From DATEDA01 sp963789885 (GTDB lineage: Bacteria; Pseudomonadota; Gammaproteobacteria; Burkholderiales; SG8-39): DNA of 64,000 nt. Position 1 is the first letter of the stretch, and each line of letters begins with the position of its first letter. The position numbers were made by a program, and so were the translations under genes. The stretch covers positions 372,001 to 436,000 of the forward strand of contig CAWBNB010000050.1 in assembly GCA_963789885.1 (NCBI GenBank), in the 5' to 3' direction. This document shows, one piece after another, positions 35,201 to 43,676 of this stretch. The notes under the pieces were generated by a model that ran no database searches, was not told the origin of the DNA, and saw only the letters and a list, made by a program, of their open reading frames with translations.

Positions 35201-37213
35201 CTACGACGATTTCCGCACGCGGAGATACCACTCCACGAGCAGGCGCACCTGCTTCGGCGTGTAGCCCTTCGCGACCATCCGGTCGACGAAGTTCTGATGT
35301 TTCTTCCTCTCGTCCTCCGACGCCTTGGCGTTGAACGAGATCACCGGCAGCAGGTCCTCGGTGGTCGAGAACATCTTCTTCTCGATGACCGTGCGCAGCT
35401 TCTCGTAGCTCGTCCACGACGGGTTCTTACCCTGGTTCGCGGCGCGCGCGCGCAGCACGAAGTTCACGATCTCGTGCCGGAAGTCCTTCGGGTTCGAGAT
35501 TCCGGCCGGCTTCTCGATCTTCTCGAGCTCGTCGTTCAGCGCTGCGCGGTCGAGGATCTCGCCGGTGTTCGGATCGCGGTACTCCTGGTCCTGGATCCAC
35601 AGGTCGGCGAAGGTGACGTAGCGGTCGAAGATGTTCTGGCCGTACTCGGAGTACGACTCGAGATACGCGGTCTGGATCTCCTTGCCGATGAACTCGACGT
35701 ACGGCGCGGAGAGGTATTCCTTGACCGCGGAGAGATAGCGCTTCTCGGTCTCGGCCGGGAACTGCTCGCGCTCGATCTGCTGCTCGAGCACGTAGAGCAG
35801 GTGCACCGGGTTCGCCGCGATCTCGGTGTGGTCGAAGTTGAAGACCTTCGACAGCACCTTGTACGCGAACCGGGTCGACAGCCCGTTCATGCCCTCGTCC
35901 ACGCCGGCGAAGTCGCGGTACTCCTGCATCGACTTCGCCTTCGGGTCGACGTCCTTCAGGTTCTCGCCGTCGTACACCCGCATCTTGGAGAAGATCGAGG
36001 AGTTCTCCGGCTCCTTGATCCGCGTGAGCACGGCGAACTGCGCCATCATCTTGAGCGTCCCGGGCGCGCACGGCGCGTGGGCGAGCGAGGAGTTTGCGAG
36101 CAGCTTGTCGTAGATCTTGATCTCTTCGCTGACCCGCAGGCAGTAGGGCACCTTGACGATGTAGATCCGGTCGATGAAGGCCTCGTTGTTCTTGTTGTTC
36201 TTGAACGACTGCCACTCGGCCTCGTTCGAGTGCGCGAGCACGATGCCGTCGAACGGGATCGCGCCGAAGCCCTCGGTGCCCTTGTAGTTGCCTTCCTGGG
36301 TGGCGGTGAGCAGCGGGTGCAGCACCTTGATCGGCGCCTTGAACATCTCGACGAATTCGAGCAGGCCCTGGTTGGCGCGGCACAGGCCGCCGGAGTAGCT
36401 GTACGCGTCCGGGTCGTCCTGCGAGTATTGCTCGAGCTTGCGGATGTCGAGCTTGCCGGTGAGCGAGCTGATGTCCTGGTTGTTCTCGTCGCCCGGCTCG
36501 GTCTTGCAAATGGCGATCTGGGCGAGCGTCGACGGGCTCAGCTTCACGACGCGGAACTTCGTGAGGTCGCCGCCGTACTCGGCGAGCCGCTTCACCGCCC
36601 ACGGCGAGGGGATCTGGTTGAGATAGCGGCGCGGGATGCCGTACTCGTCCTCGAGCGTCGCGCCGTCATCGTCCTTCGTGAAGAGGCCGAGCGGCGACTC
36701 GTTCACCGGCGAGCCCTTCAGCGCGTAGAAGGGCATCTGCTCCATGAGGTGCTTGAGCTCCTCGGCGAGCGAGCTCTTGCCGCCTCCGGGCGGGCCAAGC
36801 AGGTAGAGGATCTGTTTGCGCTCCTCCAGCGCCTGGGCCGCGTGCTTGAAGTAAGCGACGATCTGCTCGATCGTCTCCTCCATCCCGTAGAAGTCCTTGA
36901 ACGCGGGATAGAGCTTGATGACTTTGTTCGAGAAGATGCGGGACAGGCGCGGGTCGTTGCGCGTGTCGATCATCTCCGGCTCGCCAATCGCCATCAGCAT
37001 CCGCTCGGCGGCGATGGCGTAGGCGGCGGGGTTCGACTTGCAGAGCTCGAGGTACTCGGTGAGGGTGTACTCCTCCTCCATGCGGCTCTCGTAGCGCGCC
37101 TGGAAGCGCGAGAGCACGCCGCGCGTCTCGTGTGCCGCGGCGCCGTGCCTCGGTGCAACGATCGGCGCGGCTTCGCCGAACGCGGAGAAAACTTGCGTGG
37201 GCTTTCCTTCCAT
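35201..37213 (-). CDS. prkA: PrkA/YeaG-type serine protein kinase
   Basis: 670 residues from the ATG at 37211-37213. I prefer this start because GGAGG precedes it at proper spacing; an upstream in-frame ATG at 37268-37270 has no clear ribosome binding site and would exceed the family's usual length of about 640. The AAA+-like domain has ILYLLGPPGGGKSSLAEEL. The C-terminal kinase-like region is conserved through KKMFSTTEDLLPVISF. PrkA phosphorylates proteins during sporulation or starvation; enteric YeaG is controlled by nitrogen and stationary-phase signals. It heads the prkA-yeaH-spoVR unit and is divergent from the sirtuin gene. Confidence 0.95.
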   Translation of the reverse strand: MEGKPTQVFSAFGEAAPIVAPRHGAAAHETRGVLSRFQARYESRMEEEYTLTEYLELCKSNPAAYAIAAERMLMAIGEPEMIDTRNDPRLSRIFSNKVIKLYPAFKDFYGMEETIEQIVAYFKHAAQALEERKQILYLLGPPGGGKSSLAEELKHLMEQMPFYALKGSPVNESPLGLFTKDDDGATLEDEYGIPRRYLNQIPSPWAVKRLAEYGGDLTKFRVVKLSPSTLAQIAICKTEPGDENNQDISSLTGKLDIRKLEQYSQDDPDAYSYSGGLCRANQGLLEFVEMFKAPIKVLHPLLTATQEGNYKGTEGFGAIPFDGIVLAHSNEAEWQSFKNNKNNEAFIDRIYIVKVPYCLRVSEEIKIYDKLLANSSLAHAPCAPGTLKMMAQFAVLTRIKEPENSSIFSKMRVYDGENLKDVDPKAKSMQEYRDFAGVDEGMNGLSTRFAYKVLSKVFNFDHTEIAANPVHLLYVLEQQIEREQFPAETEKRYLSAVKEYLSAPYVEFIGKEIQTAYLESYSEYGQNIFDRYVTFADLWIQDQEYRDPNTGEILDRAALNDELEKIEKPAGISNPKDFRHEIVNFVLRARAANQGKNPSWTSYEKLRTVIEKKMFSTTEDLLPVISFNAKASEDERKKHQNFVDRMVAKGYTPKQVRLLVEWYLRVRKSS

Positions 37214-37412
37214 GCGAACCTCCGCTGCGAGGAACGTGCGTTCAGTATCGGCTTTGCGCTCGTCGCTCATGTAGGAACTTATAGCGATTTTCGGGCCAGA
37301 CCCGCCTCTAAGACAAGGCGCGTGTGGCAAAGTTGCGACGCTCTCAGAGTACATCAACGCGTCGCGCGACGTTTGCGCTGACGCGTGGGACGCTCACCCT
37401 CTTCGAGCCGTC

Positions 37413-38156
37413 ATGAGCGGCGACTTCGACCCGCGACTGGTGCAGAAGTTTCGCGGCGCGCGCCGCGTGGTCGTCCTGACCGGCGCGGGGATCTCCGCCG
37501 AGAGCGGAATCCCCACCTTCCGTGATGCACAAACCGGGCTCTGGGCCCGGTTTAGGCCGGAAGAGCTAGCCACGGCCGCCGCGTTCCGGCGCGACCCGAA
37601 GCTCGTGTGGGATTGGTACGAGTGGCGGCGCGGTCTGGTTGCGCAAGCCGCGCCGAACGCCGGCCATCGGGCGCTCGCCCGCCTAGAAAGTGTTGTGCCC
37701 GAGCTAACACTTGTCACCCAGAACGTGGATGGGCTGCATGCCCGGGCCGGCTCCCGGCGGGTGATCGAGCTCCACGGCAACATCCATCGCAGCAAGTGCT
37801 TCGAGGAGGACGTAGTGGTCGAGCGGGGAGTCGCGACGCCCGAGGGGCCGCCGCGGTGTCCGAGGTGCGGCGGGCCACTCCGGCCCGACGTCGTCTGGTT
37901 CGGCGAAACGCTGCCGCCGCAAGCACTTGCAGCAGCGGAGGCGGCGGCCGGGGCGTGCGATCTGCTGCTCTCGATCGGCACCTCCGCGGCGGTTTTCCCG
38001 GCTGCGCAGCTTCCGGTCACCGCGCTCCAGTCGGGAGCGATGGTCGTGGAGATCAACAAGGATCGGACCCCGCTAACGGGGGTCGCGACCTTCAGCCTGC
38101 TCGGTCAGGCGGGGGATATCCTGCCCCGTCTCCTAGCGGCGACATGGCCTGATTAG
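37413..38156 (+). CDS. cobB: Class III sirtuin (NAD-dependent protein deacylase)
   Basis: 247 residues. NAD-binding GAGISAESGIPTFRD (residues 25-39), TQNVDGLH (102-109) and catalytic His121 in ELHGNIH are intact. Tyr69 and Arg72 in WYEWRR form the Y-x-x-R pair that in SIRT5/CobB-type sirtuins recognises succinyl- and malonyl-lysine. The zinc site shows only Cys129, Cys149 and Cys152; the fourth Cys, expected three residues after Cys129, is absent (KCFEED). The gene is followed after 16 bp by an acyl-CoA synthetase, a classical sirtuin target class. Confidence 0.92.
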   Translation: MSGDFDPRLVQKFRGARRVVVLTGAGISAESGIPTFRDAQTGLWARFRPEELATAAAFRRDPKLVWDWYEWRRGLVAQAAPNAGHRALARLESVVPELTLVTQNVDGLHARAGSRRVIELHGNIHRSKCFEEDVVVERGVATPEGPPRCPRCGGPLRPDVVWFGETLPPQALAAAEAAAGACDLLLSIGTSAAVFPAAQLPVTALQSGAMVVEINKDRTPLTGVATFSLLGQAGDILPRLLAATWPD

Positions 38157-38172
38157 CACTCTGCCGGGGTAA

Positions 38173-39867
38173 GTGCCAAGGGAGATTGGGGGAGGGGTGC
38201 TCGACCGCTACGACGAGCTCTATCGCGCCTACCGCTGGCAGGTTCCGCCGCGGTTCAACATGGCCGAGGCGTGCTGCCGGCGCCATGCCGCCGACCGCGG
38301 CCGTCTTTGCCTCTACTGGGAGGACGAATCGGGGGCGACGTCCGCCTGGACCTACTGGGACATCCAGGTCCAGGCGAACCGGCTGTCCAATGCGCTGACC
38401 GCGCTCGGCGTGAAGCGCGGGGACCGGGTCGGGATCATTCTGCCGCAGCGGCCCGAGACGGTCGTCGCCCACGTCGCGTGCTACCAGATGGGCGCGGTGG
38501 CGATGCCGCTTTCGATCCTGTTTGGGCCCGATGCGCTCGAGTACCGGCTCGCGAACAGCGAGACGGTCGTCGCGTTCGTCGATCCGGCTTCGCTCCCCAA
38601 CTTGGCACCGATCCGCGACCGGCTGCCCGACCTGGAGCACGTGATCGGCGTGGCGGGCGCCGTCGAGGCGGGGGTGATCGCGTGGGAGCGGCTCCTCGAG
38701 CAGGCGTCATGGCGCTTCGATCCGGTCGAAACCTCCGCCGAGGATCCGGCGCTCCTGATCTACACGAGCGGCACGACCGGGCCGCCGAAGGGGGCGCTCA
38801 AGCCGCAGCGGGTGATGCTCGGCAACCTGCCCGGATTCGAGTACTCCCACAACGGCTTCCCCCAGCCCGGCGATCTCTTCTGGTCGCCGGCCGACTGGGC
38901 CTGGACCGGCGGGCTGATGGACGCGCTGCTGCCGACGATGTACCACGGCTATCCGATCCTCGGCTACCGCGGGCGCTTCGACCCCGAGAAGGCGTTCCAC
39001 CTCTGCGAGAAGTACCAGGTCCGCAACTCGTTCCTGTTCCCGACCGCGCTGAAGATGATGATGAAGGCAGTGCCCGAGCCGCGGCAGCGCTACGACCTCG
39101 CGCTGCGCTCGATCATGAGCGCGGGCGAAGCGGCGGGCGAAACCGTGTTCGCGTGGAGCCGCGGCGGGCTCGGCGTCACGATCAACGAGATGTTCGGCCA
39201 GACCGAGATCAACTACCTGGTCGGCAACTCGCACACGTTCTGGCCGGCGAAACCGGGGTCGATCGGACGTCCGTACCCGGGGCACCGGGTGGCGCTGATC
39301 GACGACGACGGCAAGGAAGTACCGGCGGGGGAGATCGGCGAGGTCGCGGTCAACCGGACCGACATCCACGGCGATCGCGACGCGGTGTTCTTCCTCGGCT
39401 ACTGGAAGAACGAGGAAGCGACCCGCAGCAAGTTCACCGGCGACTGGTGCCGCACCGGCGACCTCGCGAAGCGCGACGAGGAGGGCTACTTCTGGTACCA
39501 GGGGCGCGCCGACGACATGTTCAAGGCGGCGGGCTATCGCATCGGCCCCTCGGAGATCGAGAACTGCCTGGTGAAGCATCCGGCGGTCGCAAACGCCGCG
39601 GTGGTGCCGAGCCCCGATCCGGAGCGAGGAAACGTCGTCAAGGCGTTCATCGTGCTTACGCCCGGCTCGCAGGCGTCGGCCGCGCTCGAGGAGGAGATCA
39701 AGGCACACGTCCGCGGGCGGCTCGCACCCTACGAGTACCCGAAGGAGATCGAGTTCATCGACCAGCTTCCGATGACCACGACCGGCAAGGTGCAGCGGCG
39801 GGTGCTGCGCTTGCGCGAGGCGGAACGGAAGGGGAAGGAAGGGGCGAGGGGGAAGGGGGAAGGCTGA
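38173..39867 (+). CDS. AMP-forming acyl-CoA synthetase (acetyl/medium-chain type)
   Basis: 564 residues from a GTG at 38173; another GTG at 38197, after a purine-rich stretch, is equally possible. Adenylation motifs are IYTSGTTGPPKG (about residue 195), GDWCRTGDL and the C-terminal Lys in MTTTGKVQRR, the site regulated by acylation in Acs enzymes. It converts a carboxylic acid to an acyl-CoA with ATP. Chain length cannot be fixed, but the MGNLPGF/WAWTGG region resembles acyl-CoA synthetases of the AcsM type rather than housekeeping Acs (about 650 residues). It follows the sirtuin on the same strand. The last 15 residues are Lys/Gly-rich. Confidence 0.9.
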   Translation: MPREIGGGVLDRYDELYRAYRWQVPPRFNMAEACCRRHAADRGRLCLYWEDESGATSAWTYWDIQVQANRLSNALTALGVKRGDRVGIILPQRPETVVAHVACYQMGAVAMPLSILFGPDALEYRLANSETVVAFVDPASLPNLAPIRDRLPDLEHVIGVAGAVEAGVIAWERLLEQASWRFDPVETSAEDPALLIYTSGTTGPPKGALKPQRVMLGNLPGFEYSHNGFPQPGDLFWSPADWAWTGGLMDALLPTMYHGYPILGYRGRFDPEKAFHLCEKYQVRNSFLFPTALKMMMKAVPEPRQRYDLALRSIMSAGEAAGETVFAWSRGGLGVTINEMFGQTEINYLVGNSHTFWPAKPGSIGRPYPGHRVALIDDDGKEVPAGEIGEVAVNRTDIHGDRDAVFFLGYWKNEEATRSKFTGDWCRTGDLAKRDEEGYFWYQGRADDMFKAAGYRIGPSEIENCLVKHPAVANAAVVPSPDPERGNVVKAFIVLTPGSQASAALEEEIKAHVRGRLAPYEYPKEIEFIDQLPMTTTGKVQRRVLRLREAERKGKEGARGKGEG

Positions 39868-39869
39868 GG

Positions 39870-39885
39870 CGCGCCGCGCGGCGCG
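39870..39885. repeat. Perfect 16-bp G+C palindrome between convergent genes
   Basis: CGCGCCGC followed directly by GCGGCGCG lies three bases after the acyl-CoA synthetase stop and just before the MaoC 3' end. There is no T-tract on either strand, so it may only stabilise 3' ends. Confidence 0.5.
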
Positions 39886-39890
39886 ATCGG

Positions 39891-40328
39891 TCACGCCCGG
39901 TTCGCCACGAGGATCCTGCCTTCGGCCTCGACGACGAGCGAGCCGTCCTGGTTGTGGGCTTCGCCGGTCAGGACGACGATGCCGCCGGCGTGCTTCGGCT
40001 TGTCCAGCTTGTCGACGATCTTCCAGGTCGTCCTCAGCGTGTCTCCCGGGCGCACCGGCGCCTTGAAGCGGCACGTGTGCTCGAGGTACGCGATCGCGGT
40101 GCTGTGGAAGTACATCCCCACCGGTGCCGAGACGAGCGCGCTGGTGAACGGCCCATGGAGGATGCGTCCGCCGAACCGCGAGGCGCGCGCGAAACGCTCG
40201 TCGACGTGCAGCGGGTTGAAGTCGCCGAAGAGTCCGGCCGCGAGGACAAGATGCGCCTCGGTGACGGTGAGCGACGAGCCGAAGCTCTCGCCGATTGCGA
40301 CCTCGTCGTAGTGCTTGCCCGGAAACAT
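39891..40328 (-). CDS. MaoC-like (R)-specific enoyl-CoA hydratase
   Basis: 145 residues from the ATG at 40326-40328. A single hot-dog domain carries the hydratase dyad Asp36 and His41 in GDFNPLHVDE. The family hydrates enoyl-CoA to (R)-3-hydroxyacyl-CoA or acts on related thioesters. It is convergent with the acyl-CoA synthetase gene and divergent from maiA. The long frame that stays open upstream is antisense to maiA and is not part of this gene. Confidence 0.9.
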   Translation of the reverse strand: MFPGKHYDEVAIGESFGSSLTVTEAHLVLAAGLFGDFNPLHVDERFARASRFGGRILHGPFTSALVSAPVGMYFHSTAIAYLEHTCRFKAPVRPGDTLRTTWKIVDKLDKPKHAGGIVVLTGEAHNQDGSLVVEAEGRILVANRA

Positions 40329-40371
40329 CCGTGCTCCCCGGAGTAGACTCGTCCGCGCCTCGCGTTCTGGC

Positions 40372-40419
40372 GCGCGTTTCGACGCGCATTTCGACGCGCA
40401 TTTCGACGCGCATTTCGAC
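40372..40419. repeat. Four exact-length 12-bp tandem repeats (GCGCATTTCGAC)
   Basis: Units occupy 40372-40383, 40384-40395, 40396-40407 and 40408-40419; the first has G instead of A at its fifth base. They fill most of the 102-bp spacer between the divergent maoC and maiA genes and end directly before the GGAG ribosome binding site of maiA. Confidence 0.9.
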
Positions 40420-40430
40420 GGAGTGTACCG

Positions 40431-41069
40431 ATGAAGCTCTACACCTACTTTCGCTCGTCGGCGTCGTATCGGGTCCGCATCGCGCTCGCGTACAAGGGCC
40501 TCGCGCACGACGCCGCGTACGTCAATCTGCCGAAGGGCGAACACCAGGCCGACGCATTCCGGGCCGTCAACGCGCAGGCGCTCGTGCCGGCGCTCGAGGA
40601 TGGCGGGCGGATCATGATCCAGTCGCTCGCGATCATGGAGTACCTGGACGAGACCCACCCCGAGCCGCCGCTGCTGCCGAAGGTCGCGCTCGACCGGGCA
40701 TATGTTCGGGCGGCCGCGCAGATCACCGCGTGCGAGATCCATCCGCTCAACAACCTGCGGACGCTCAAGTACGTGAAGCGGAGCTACAAGCTCGACGACG
40801 AGGGCGTGAATAGCTGGTACCGCCACTGGATCGCCGAAGGGTTCGCGATGCTCGAGGGCTATCTCGTGCGCGAGCGGCGCGCGGGGCGCTTCTCCTTCGG
40901 CGACATTGTGACGATGGCCGACTGCTGCCTGGTGCCGCAGGTGTTCAACGCCCAGCGCTACGAGTGCGATCTCGGACCGTATCCGACGATCGTCCGGATC
41001 TTCGGCGAATGCATGAAGCTCGACGCGTTCGCGTCGACCCAGCCGTCGAGGCAGCCTGACGCAGCGTAA
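40431..41069 (+). CDS. maiA: Maleylacetoacetate isomerase (zeta-class GST)
   Basis: 212 residues, full length. The zeta-class catalytic motif is FRSSASYRVRIAL (residues 7-19), and GEHQADAFRAVNAQALVPAL and IMEYLDETHPEPPLLP follow as in MaiA. The enzyme isomerises maleylacetoacetate (or maleylpyruvate) with glutathione in tyrosine or gentisate breakdown. No fumarylacetoacetase is adjacent, so the pathway context is incomplete. GGAG just before the ATG is fused to the end of a 12-bp tandem repeat block. Confidence 0.93.
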   Translation: MKLYTYFRSSASYRVRIALAYKGLAHDAAYVNLPKGEHQADAFRAVNAQALVPALEDGGRIMIQSLAIMEYLDETHPEPPLLPKVALDRAYVRAAAQITACEIHPLNNLRTLKYVKRSYKLDDEGVNSWYRHWIAEGFAMLEGYLVRERRAGRFSFGDIVTMADCCLVPQVFNAQRYECDLGPYPTIVRIFGECMKLDAFASTQPSRQPDAA

Positions 41070-41225
41070 CGGACCGGGGCGAGGGCCCCCTGCAACCTCA
41101 TGAAACGGCGGGACTTTCCGTTGCGGATACCGCGCCGCCGTGACGAAATCCTCATCGCCGCTTGCCGCGGGCTTGCCGGACGTGCTATGACAACGGCATA
41201 AAGGGGACCGGGAGCGTGCGCGGCA

Positions 41226-41471
41226 ATGGCATTGAGCAAATTCCAGCACAAGGACTGCGCGGTCACGGTGAGCGCGCTGTTCCTGTCCGGACCGAAGCGG
41301 TGGCGGCCGCACCTCGTGATCATGCGCCTGCGGGAGAACGCGAAGCTCGCGCGGGAGCAGGCGATCACCGACCAGCCGGCAACGTTCTTCTCGGCCGACG
41401 ATGCCCTGGCCTTCGGCGTGCGGCAGGCGCGCCGGCTGATCGACGGGGAACTGCCCGGACTGCGGGTCTGA
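41226..41471 (+). CDS. Small conserved-looking hypothetical protein
   Basis: 81 residues from an ATG preceded by GGGAG. The product looks coding in composition: a beta-rich first half (FQHKDCAVTVSALFLSG, RPHLVIMRLRE) and a helical second half (DDALAFGVRQARRLIDGE). No signal peptide or membrane segment is seen, and I do not recognise a family. Its stop abuts the GTG of the GDT1-type gene, which suggests co-translation with that transporter. The 156 bp upstream hold no recognisable element. Confidence 0.65.
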   Translation: MALSKFQHKDCAVTVSALFLSGPKRWRPHLVIMRLRENAKLAREQAITDQPATFFSADDALAFGVRQARRLIDGELPGLRV

Positions 41472-42086
41472 GTGTCCGCGCGTGCGGCGCCCGCGGCCGC
41501 ATCCGCGGTGCCTGAATTGGCGTTGGAAGCTTTTCTCGTCTCGACCGGCGTCGTCGCGCTGGCCGAGATCGGCGACAAGACCCAGCTGCTGTCACTCGTC
41601 CTCGCCGCGCGGTTTCGCAAGCCGTGGGCGATCGTCCTCGGCATCCTCGTCGCGACGCTCCTCAACCACGCGCTCGCCGGGGCGGCGGGCGCCTGGATCG
41701 CCGGCCTCGTCGGACCGACGACGCTGCGTTGGGCGCTGGCCCTGTCCTTCGCCGTGATGGGCGCCTGGGCACTCATCCCAGACCGGCTCGAGGAACAGGA
41801 CGTTCGCGCGGGCCATACCGGAGTCTTCGTCACCACCTGCGTGAGCTTCTTCCTCGTGGAGATGGGCGACAAGACCCAGATCGCGACCGTTGCGCTTGCG
41901 GCGAAGTTTCCCGCGCTCGCGGCAGTGGTTGCCGGTACGACGCTCGGCATGCTGATCGCGAACGCGCCGGTGGTGTTCCTCGGCGACCGCTTGACCAGGA
42001 GAATCCCGCTTCGACTCGTGCGGGCGGTGGCCGCGGCGATATTTGTGCTGCTCGGCGTGCTTGCCCTGCTGGTCAACCCGGTTTGA
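41472..42086 (+). CDS. GDT1/TMEM165 (UPF0016) family cation exporter
   Basis: 204 residues from a GTG directly after the upstream stop. The family's twin ExGD(K/R)(T/S) motifs are both present, EIGDKTQLLS and EMGDKTQIAT, each at the head of a three-helix bundle. Bacterial members such as MntX export Mn(II); other members move Ca(II)/H+. I saw no manganese riboswitch upstream. Confidence 0.9.
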   Translation: MSARAAPAAASAVPELALEAFLVSTGVVALAEIGDKTQLLSLVLAARFRKPWAIVLGILVATLLNHALAGAAGAWIAGLVGPTTLRWALALSFAVMGAWALIPDRLEEQDVRAGHTGVFVTTCVSFFLVEMGDKTQIATVALAAKFPALAAVVAGTTLGMLIANAPVVFLGDRLTRRIPLRLVRAVAAAIFVLLGVLALLVNPV

Positions 42087-42227
42087 ACCCGAGGATCCGT
42101 CGATCATGGGTGTGCAGAGGGCAGCCGGATGCGAAGTCTGGGGCGGCAGTCGCCGCGGACAAATTAGCCGGCAATTTCAGCCGACGCCATGCTAAAATAA
42201 CCTTCCCCCTTCAAGAGGTTATTCGCT

Positions 42228-42473
42228 TTGAGCGACATCTTGCAGTGCCTTAGGAAACACGGCGAGCGGCTTGATTCGGAAATCGCCGAAGAGATAGGCA
42301 TGCCCCTTGCGACGGTTCGCCAGGGTCTGGCGCGGCTTGCCGCCACCGGGCAGATCATCACCTGCACCCTGACCCGCTTCGAGAGTGGTAACCCGGTTGA
42401 AGCGTTGCAGTGCCGCGCGTCGGGGTACATCCCGCCGGCGGCGCCCGGTCGAAAACCGAAGCCGACGACGTAG
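42228..42473 (+). CDS. Small winged-helix-like DNA-binding protein
   Basis: 81 residues from a TTG at 42228, with AGAGG upstream. The helix-turn-helix reads SEIAEEIGMPLATVRQGLARL and is followed by a wing-like IITCTLTRFESG. The C-terminus ends in GYIPPAAPGRKP. This resembles short ArsR/FaeA-like regulators with no effector domain. A TAAAAT -10-like box lies near 42193. It may control nearby small genes or act elsewhere; the target is unknown. Confidence 0.65.
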   Translation: MSDILQCLRKHGERLDSEIAEEIGMPLATVRQGLARLAATGQIITCTLTRFESGNPVEALQCRASGYIPPAAPGRKPKPTT

Positions 42474-42497
42474 CGCGCTTCCGCCGGTGCGGCCGGT

Positions 42498-42758
42498 TCA
42501 CCGTGCGCGCGCGTGCGGAAATAGCGTGTAGTACGTGATCAGGGCCGCGGTCGCGCCCGCGAGCGTGACGACGAGCGCGAACACGTCTATCCCATTCGCT
42601 TCCGGCGTGGCGACGGCGCCGAAGATCACGCCGGCGAGGATTGCGCCGGCGACGCCGAGACCCAGATCCCTGGTAAGTCCGTAACCCGATCGGATGACCA
42701 GCTTGCTGGTGACGAAACCGACCAGCAATCCGGTGACGATCCAAATTCCGATCGACAT
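42498..42758 (-). CDS. GlsB/YeaQ/YmgE family membrane protein
   Basis: 86 residues with three hydrophobic segments. The glycine-rich GLLVGFVTSKL and GLGVAGAILAGVIFGA stretches are typical of this family, once called transglycosylase-associated proteins. They are stress-induced small inner-membrane proteins of unknown mechanism. The gene is convergent with the winged-helix gene, 24 bp apart. Confidence 0.85.
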   Translation of the reverse strand: MSIGIWIVTGLLVGFVTSKLVIRSGYGLTRDLGLGVAGAILAGVIFGAVATPEANGIDVFALVVTLAGATAALITYYTLFPHARAR

Positions 42759-42850
42759 CGCGATCTCCGCTTCAGCTTGCCCGCCGTGGAAGGGTGTTGC
42801 GCCTGCTGCGAAGGCGTTTCGCGGCCTGGTGCATTCGCGTCACGCAGCGC

Positions 42851-43153
42851 TCACCGCGCTGACGCCAGGAAGACCGCCGGGTGCCAGACCAGGCTCGTCA
42901 CGCCTGCGGCGAGCTGTTCCTTGGCCGCAACGCAGAGCCGTGCCCTTGCTTCCGAAGCCGTGGCACCGACGGCTTCGAGCGCGGCGCCTGTCCCGCTCGC
43001 CGTCGCCACGGAGCGAAGGGGCCTGCCGCTGCTGGTTGCGGTCAGGAGATAAGCGGTGGCGTGAGCGACGTAGCGGCCGCTATCGTCGCGACACAATGCG
43101 CCGGTGAGCACGTAGCATCCGGCGGTGCCGGTGATCCTCTCGACCACGCGCAT
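42851..43153 (-). CDS. Hypothetical protein
   Basis: 100 residues from the ATG at 43151-43153 (a GTG three codons upstream is also open). The product has a beta-rich start (AGCYVLTGALCRDDSGRY), then YVAHATAYLLTATSSG and a helical ASEARARLCVAAKEQLA. It has three Cys, no signal peptide, and no family I recognise. Its composition is that of a real soluble protein, but support is limited to that and an intact frame. Confidence 0.55.
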   Translation of the reverse strand: MRVVERITGTAGCYVLTGALCRDDSGRYVAHATAYLLTATSSGRPLRSVATASGTGAALEAVGATASEARARLCVAAKEQLAAGVTSLVWHPAVFLASAR

Positions 43154-43292
43154 GGCGAGCACCCACAGAATGGGGACAACGGCCCGGGGTCGCTAATCGA
43201 GGGACGCAGGGAGGTGGGGAAGTTCTAGCGCCTCCATAGGCTCGGGACTATACGCGTTCGCCGACGGCCTGCTTGCCGCTGCACGCCGCAGG

Positions 43293-43463
43293 TCAGCCGT
43301 CCGTCGTCCCGCCGCCGGTCGTCCCGCTGTCAGTTGGCGGAGCGGGCGGCTCAGCGGGCCGTTCCTGCTGGTCGGCGAGCTTTCGCCGCCGTTTCTCCTC
43401 TTTCTTCTGCTTCTTGGCGAGGTCTCTCTGGCGCCTCGCGAACGCATAGTTGGCCTTGGCCAC
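43293..43463 (-). CDS. Small basic, Lys/Arg-rich conserved-type protein
   Basis: 56 residues from a GTG at 43461-43463, with CAGGGG upstream. The N-terminal 35 residues form a highly charged helix (NYAFARRQRDLAKKQKKEEK and onward), followed by a Pro/Gly/Thr tail (EPPAPPTDSG...). Short proteins starting AKANYAF-x-x-RQR-(E/D)-LAKK are, from memory, common in betaproteobacteria; the function is unknown. Nucleic-acid or ribosome binding is a guess from the charge. Confidence 0.65.
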   Translation of the reverse strand: MAKANYAFARRQRDLAKKQKKEEKRRRKLADQQERPAEPPAPPTDSGTTGGGTTDG

Positions 43464-43676
43464 GCTCGATCCCCTGCGGGTTACCTACCGGTTGAGAAGA
43501 ACGTCAGGATAAGTCCTTTCGTCCCGGTTCGTTCGAACAACGCGAAACGCCCAACGGCCGATCGCCGCAGTCGAAGCGCGGACGAGGCGGCTGCTGGTAG
43601 TTCGAGCAGACCCGCTGCGAGCTCGACGGACAAGCGGTCCAGCCGGAGTTTGGACGCTGCTGGATATTCGGCGGCG

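Noticed and set aside
41070..41225. A manganese (yybP-ykoY) riboswitch upstream of the GDT1-type gene
   Set aside because: I could not find the conserved core sequences or a matching fold, and another small gene lies between.
43193..43447. An 84-codon minus-strand frame overlapping the small basic protein gene
   Set aside because: It is an Arg/Ser-rich shadow; the 56-codon frame in another phase has a ribosome binding site and a plausible protein sequence.
43504..43676. The Cys-rich frame next to tRNA-Arg as a real gene
   Set aside because: No ATG, GTG or TTG start lies in frame before its core and it runs into the tRNA; it is kept only as a possible remnant.
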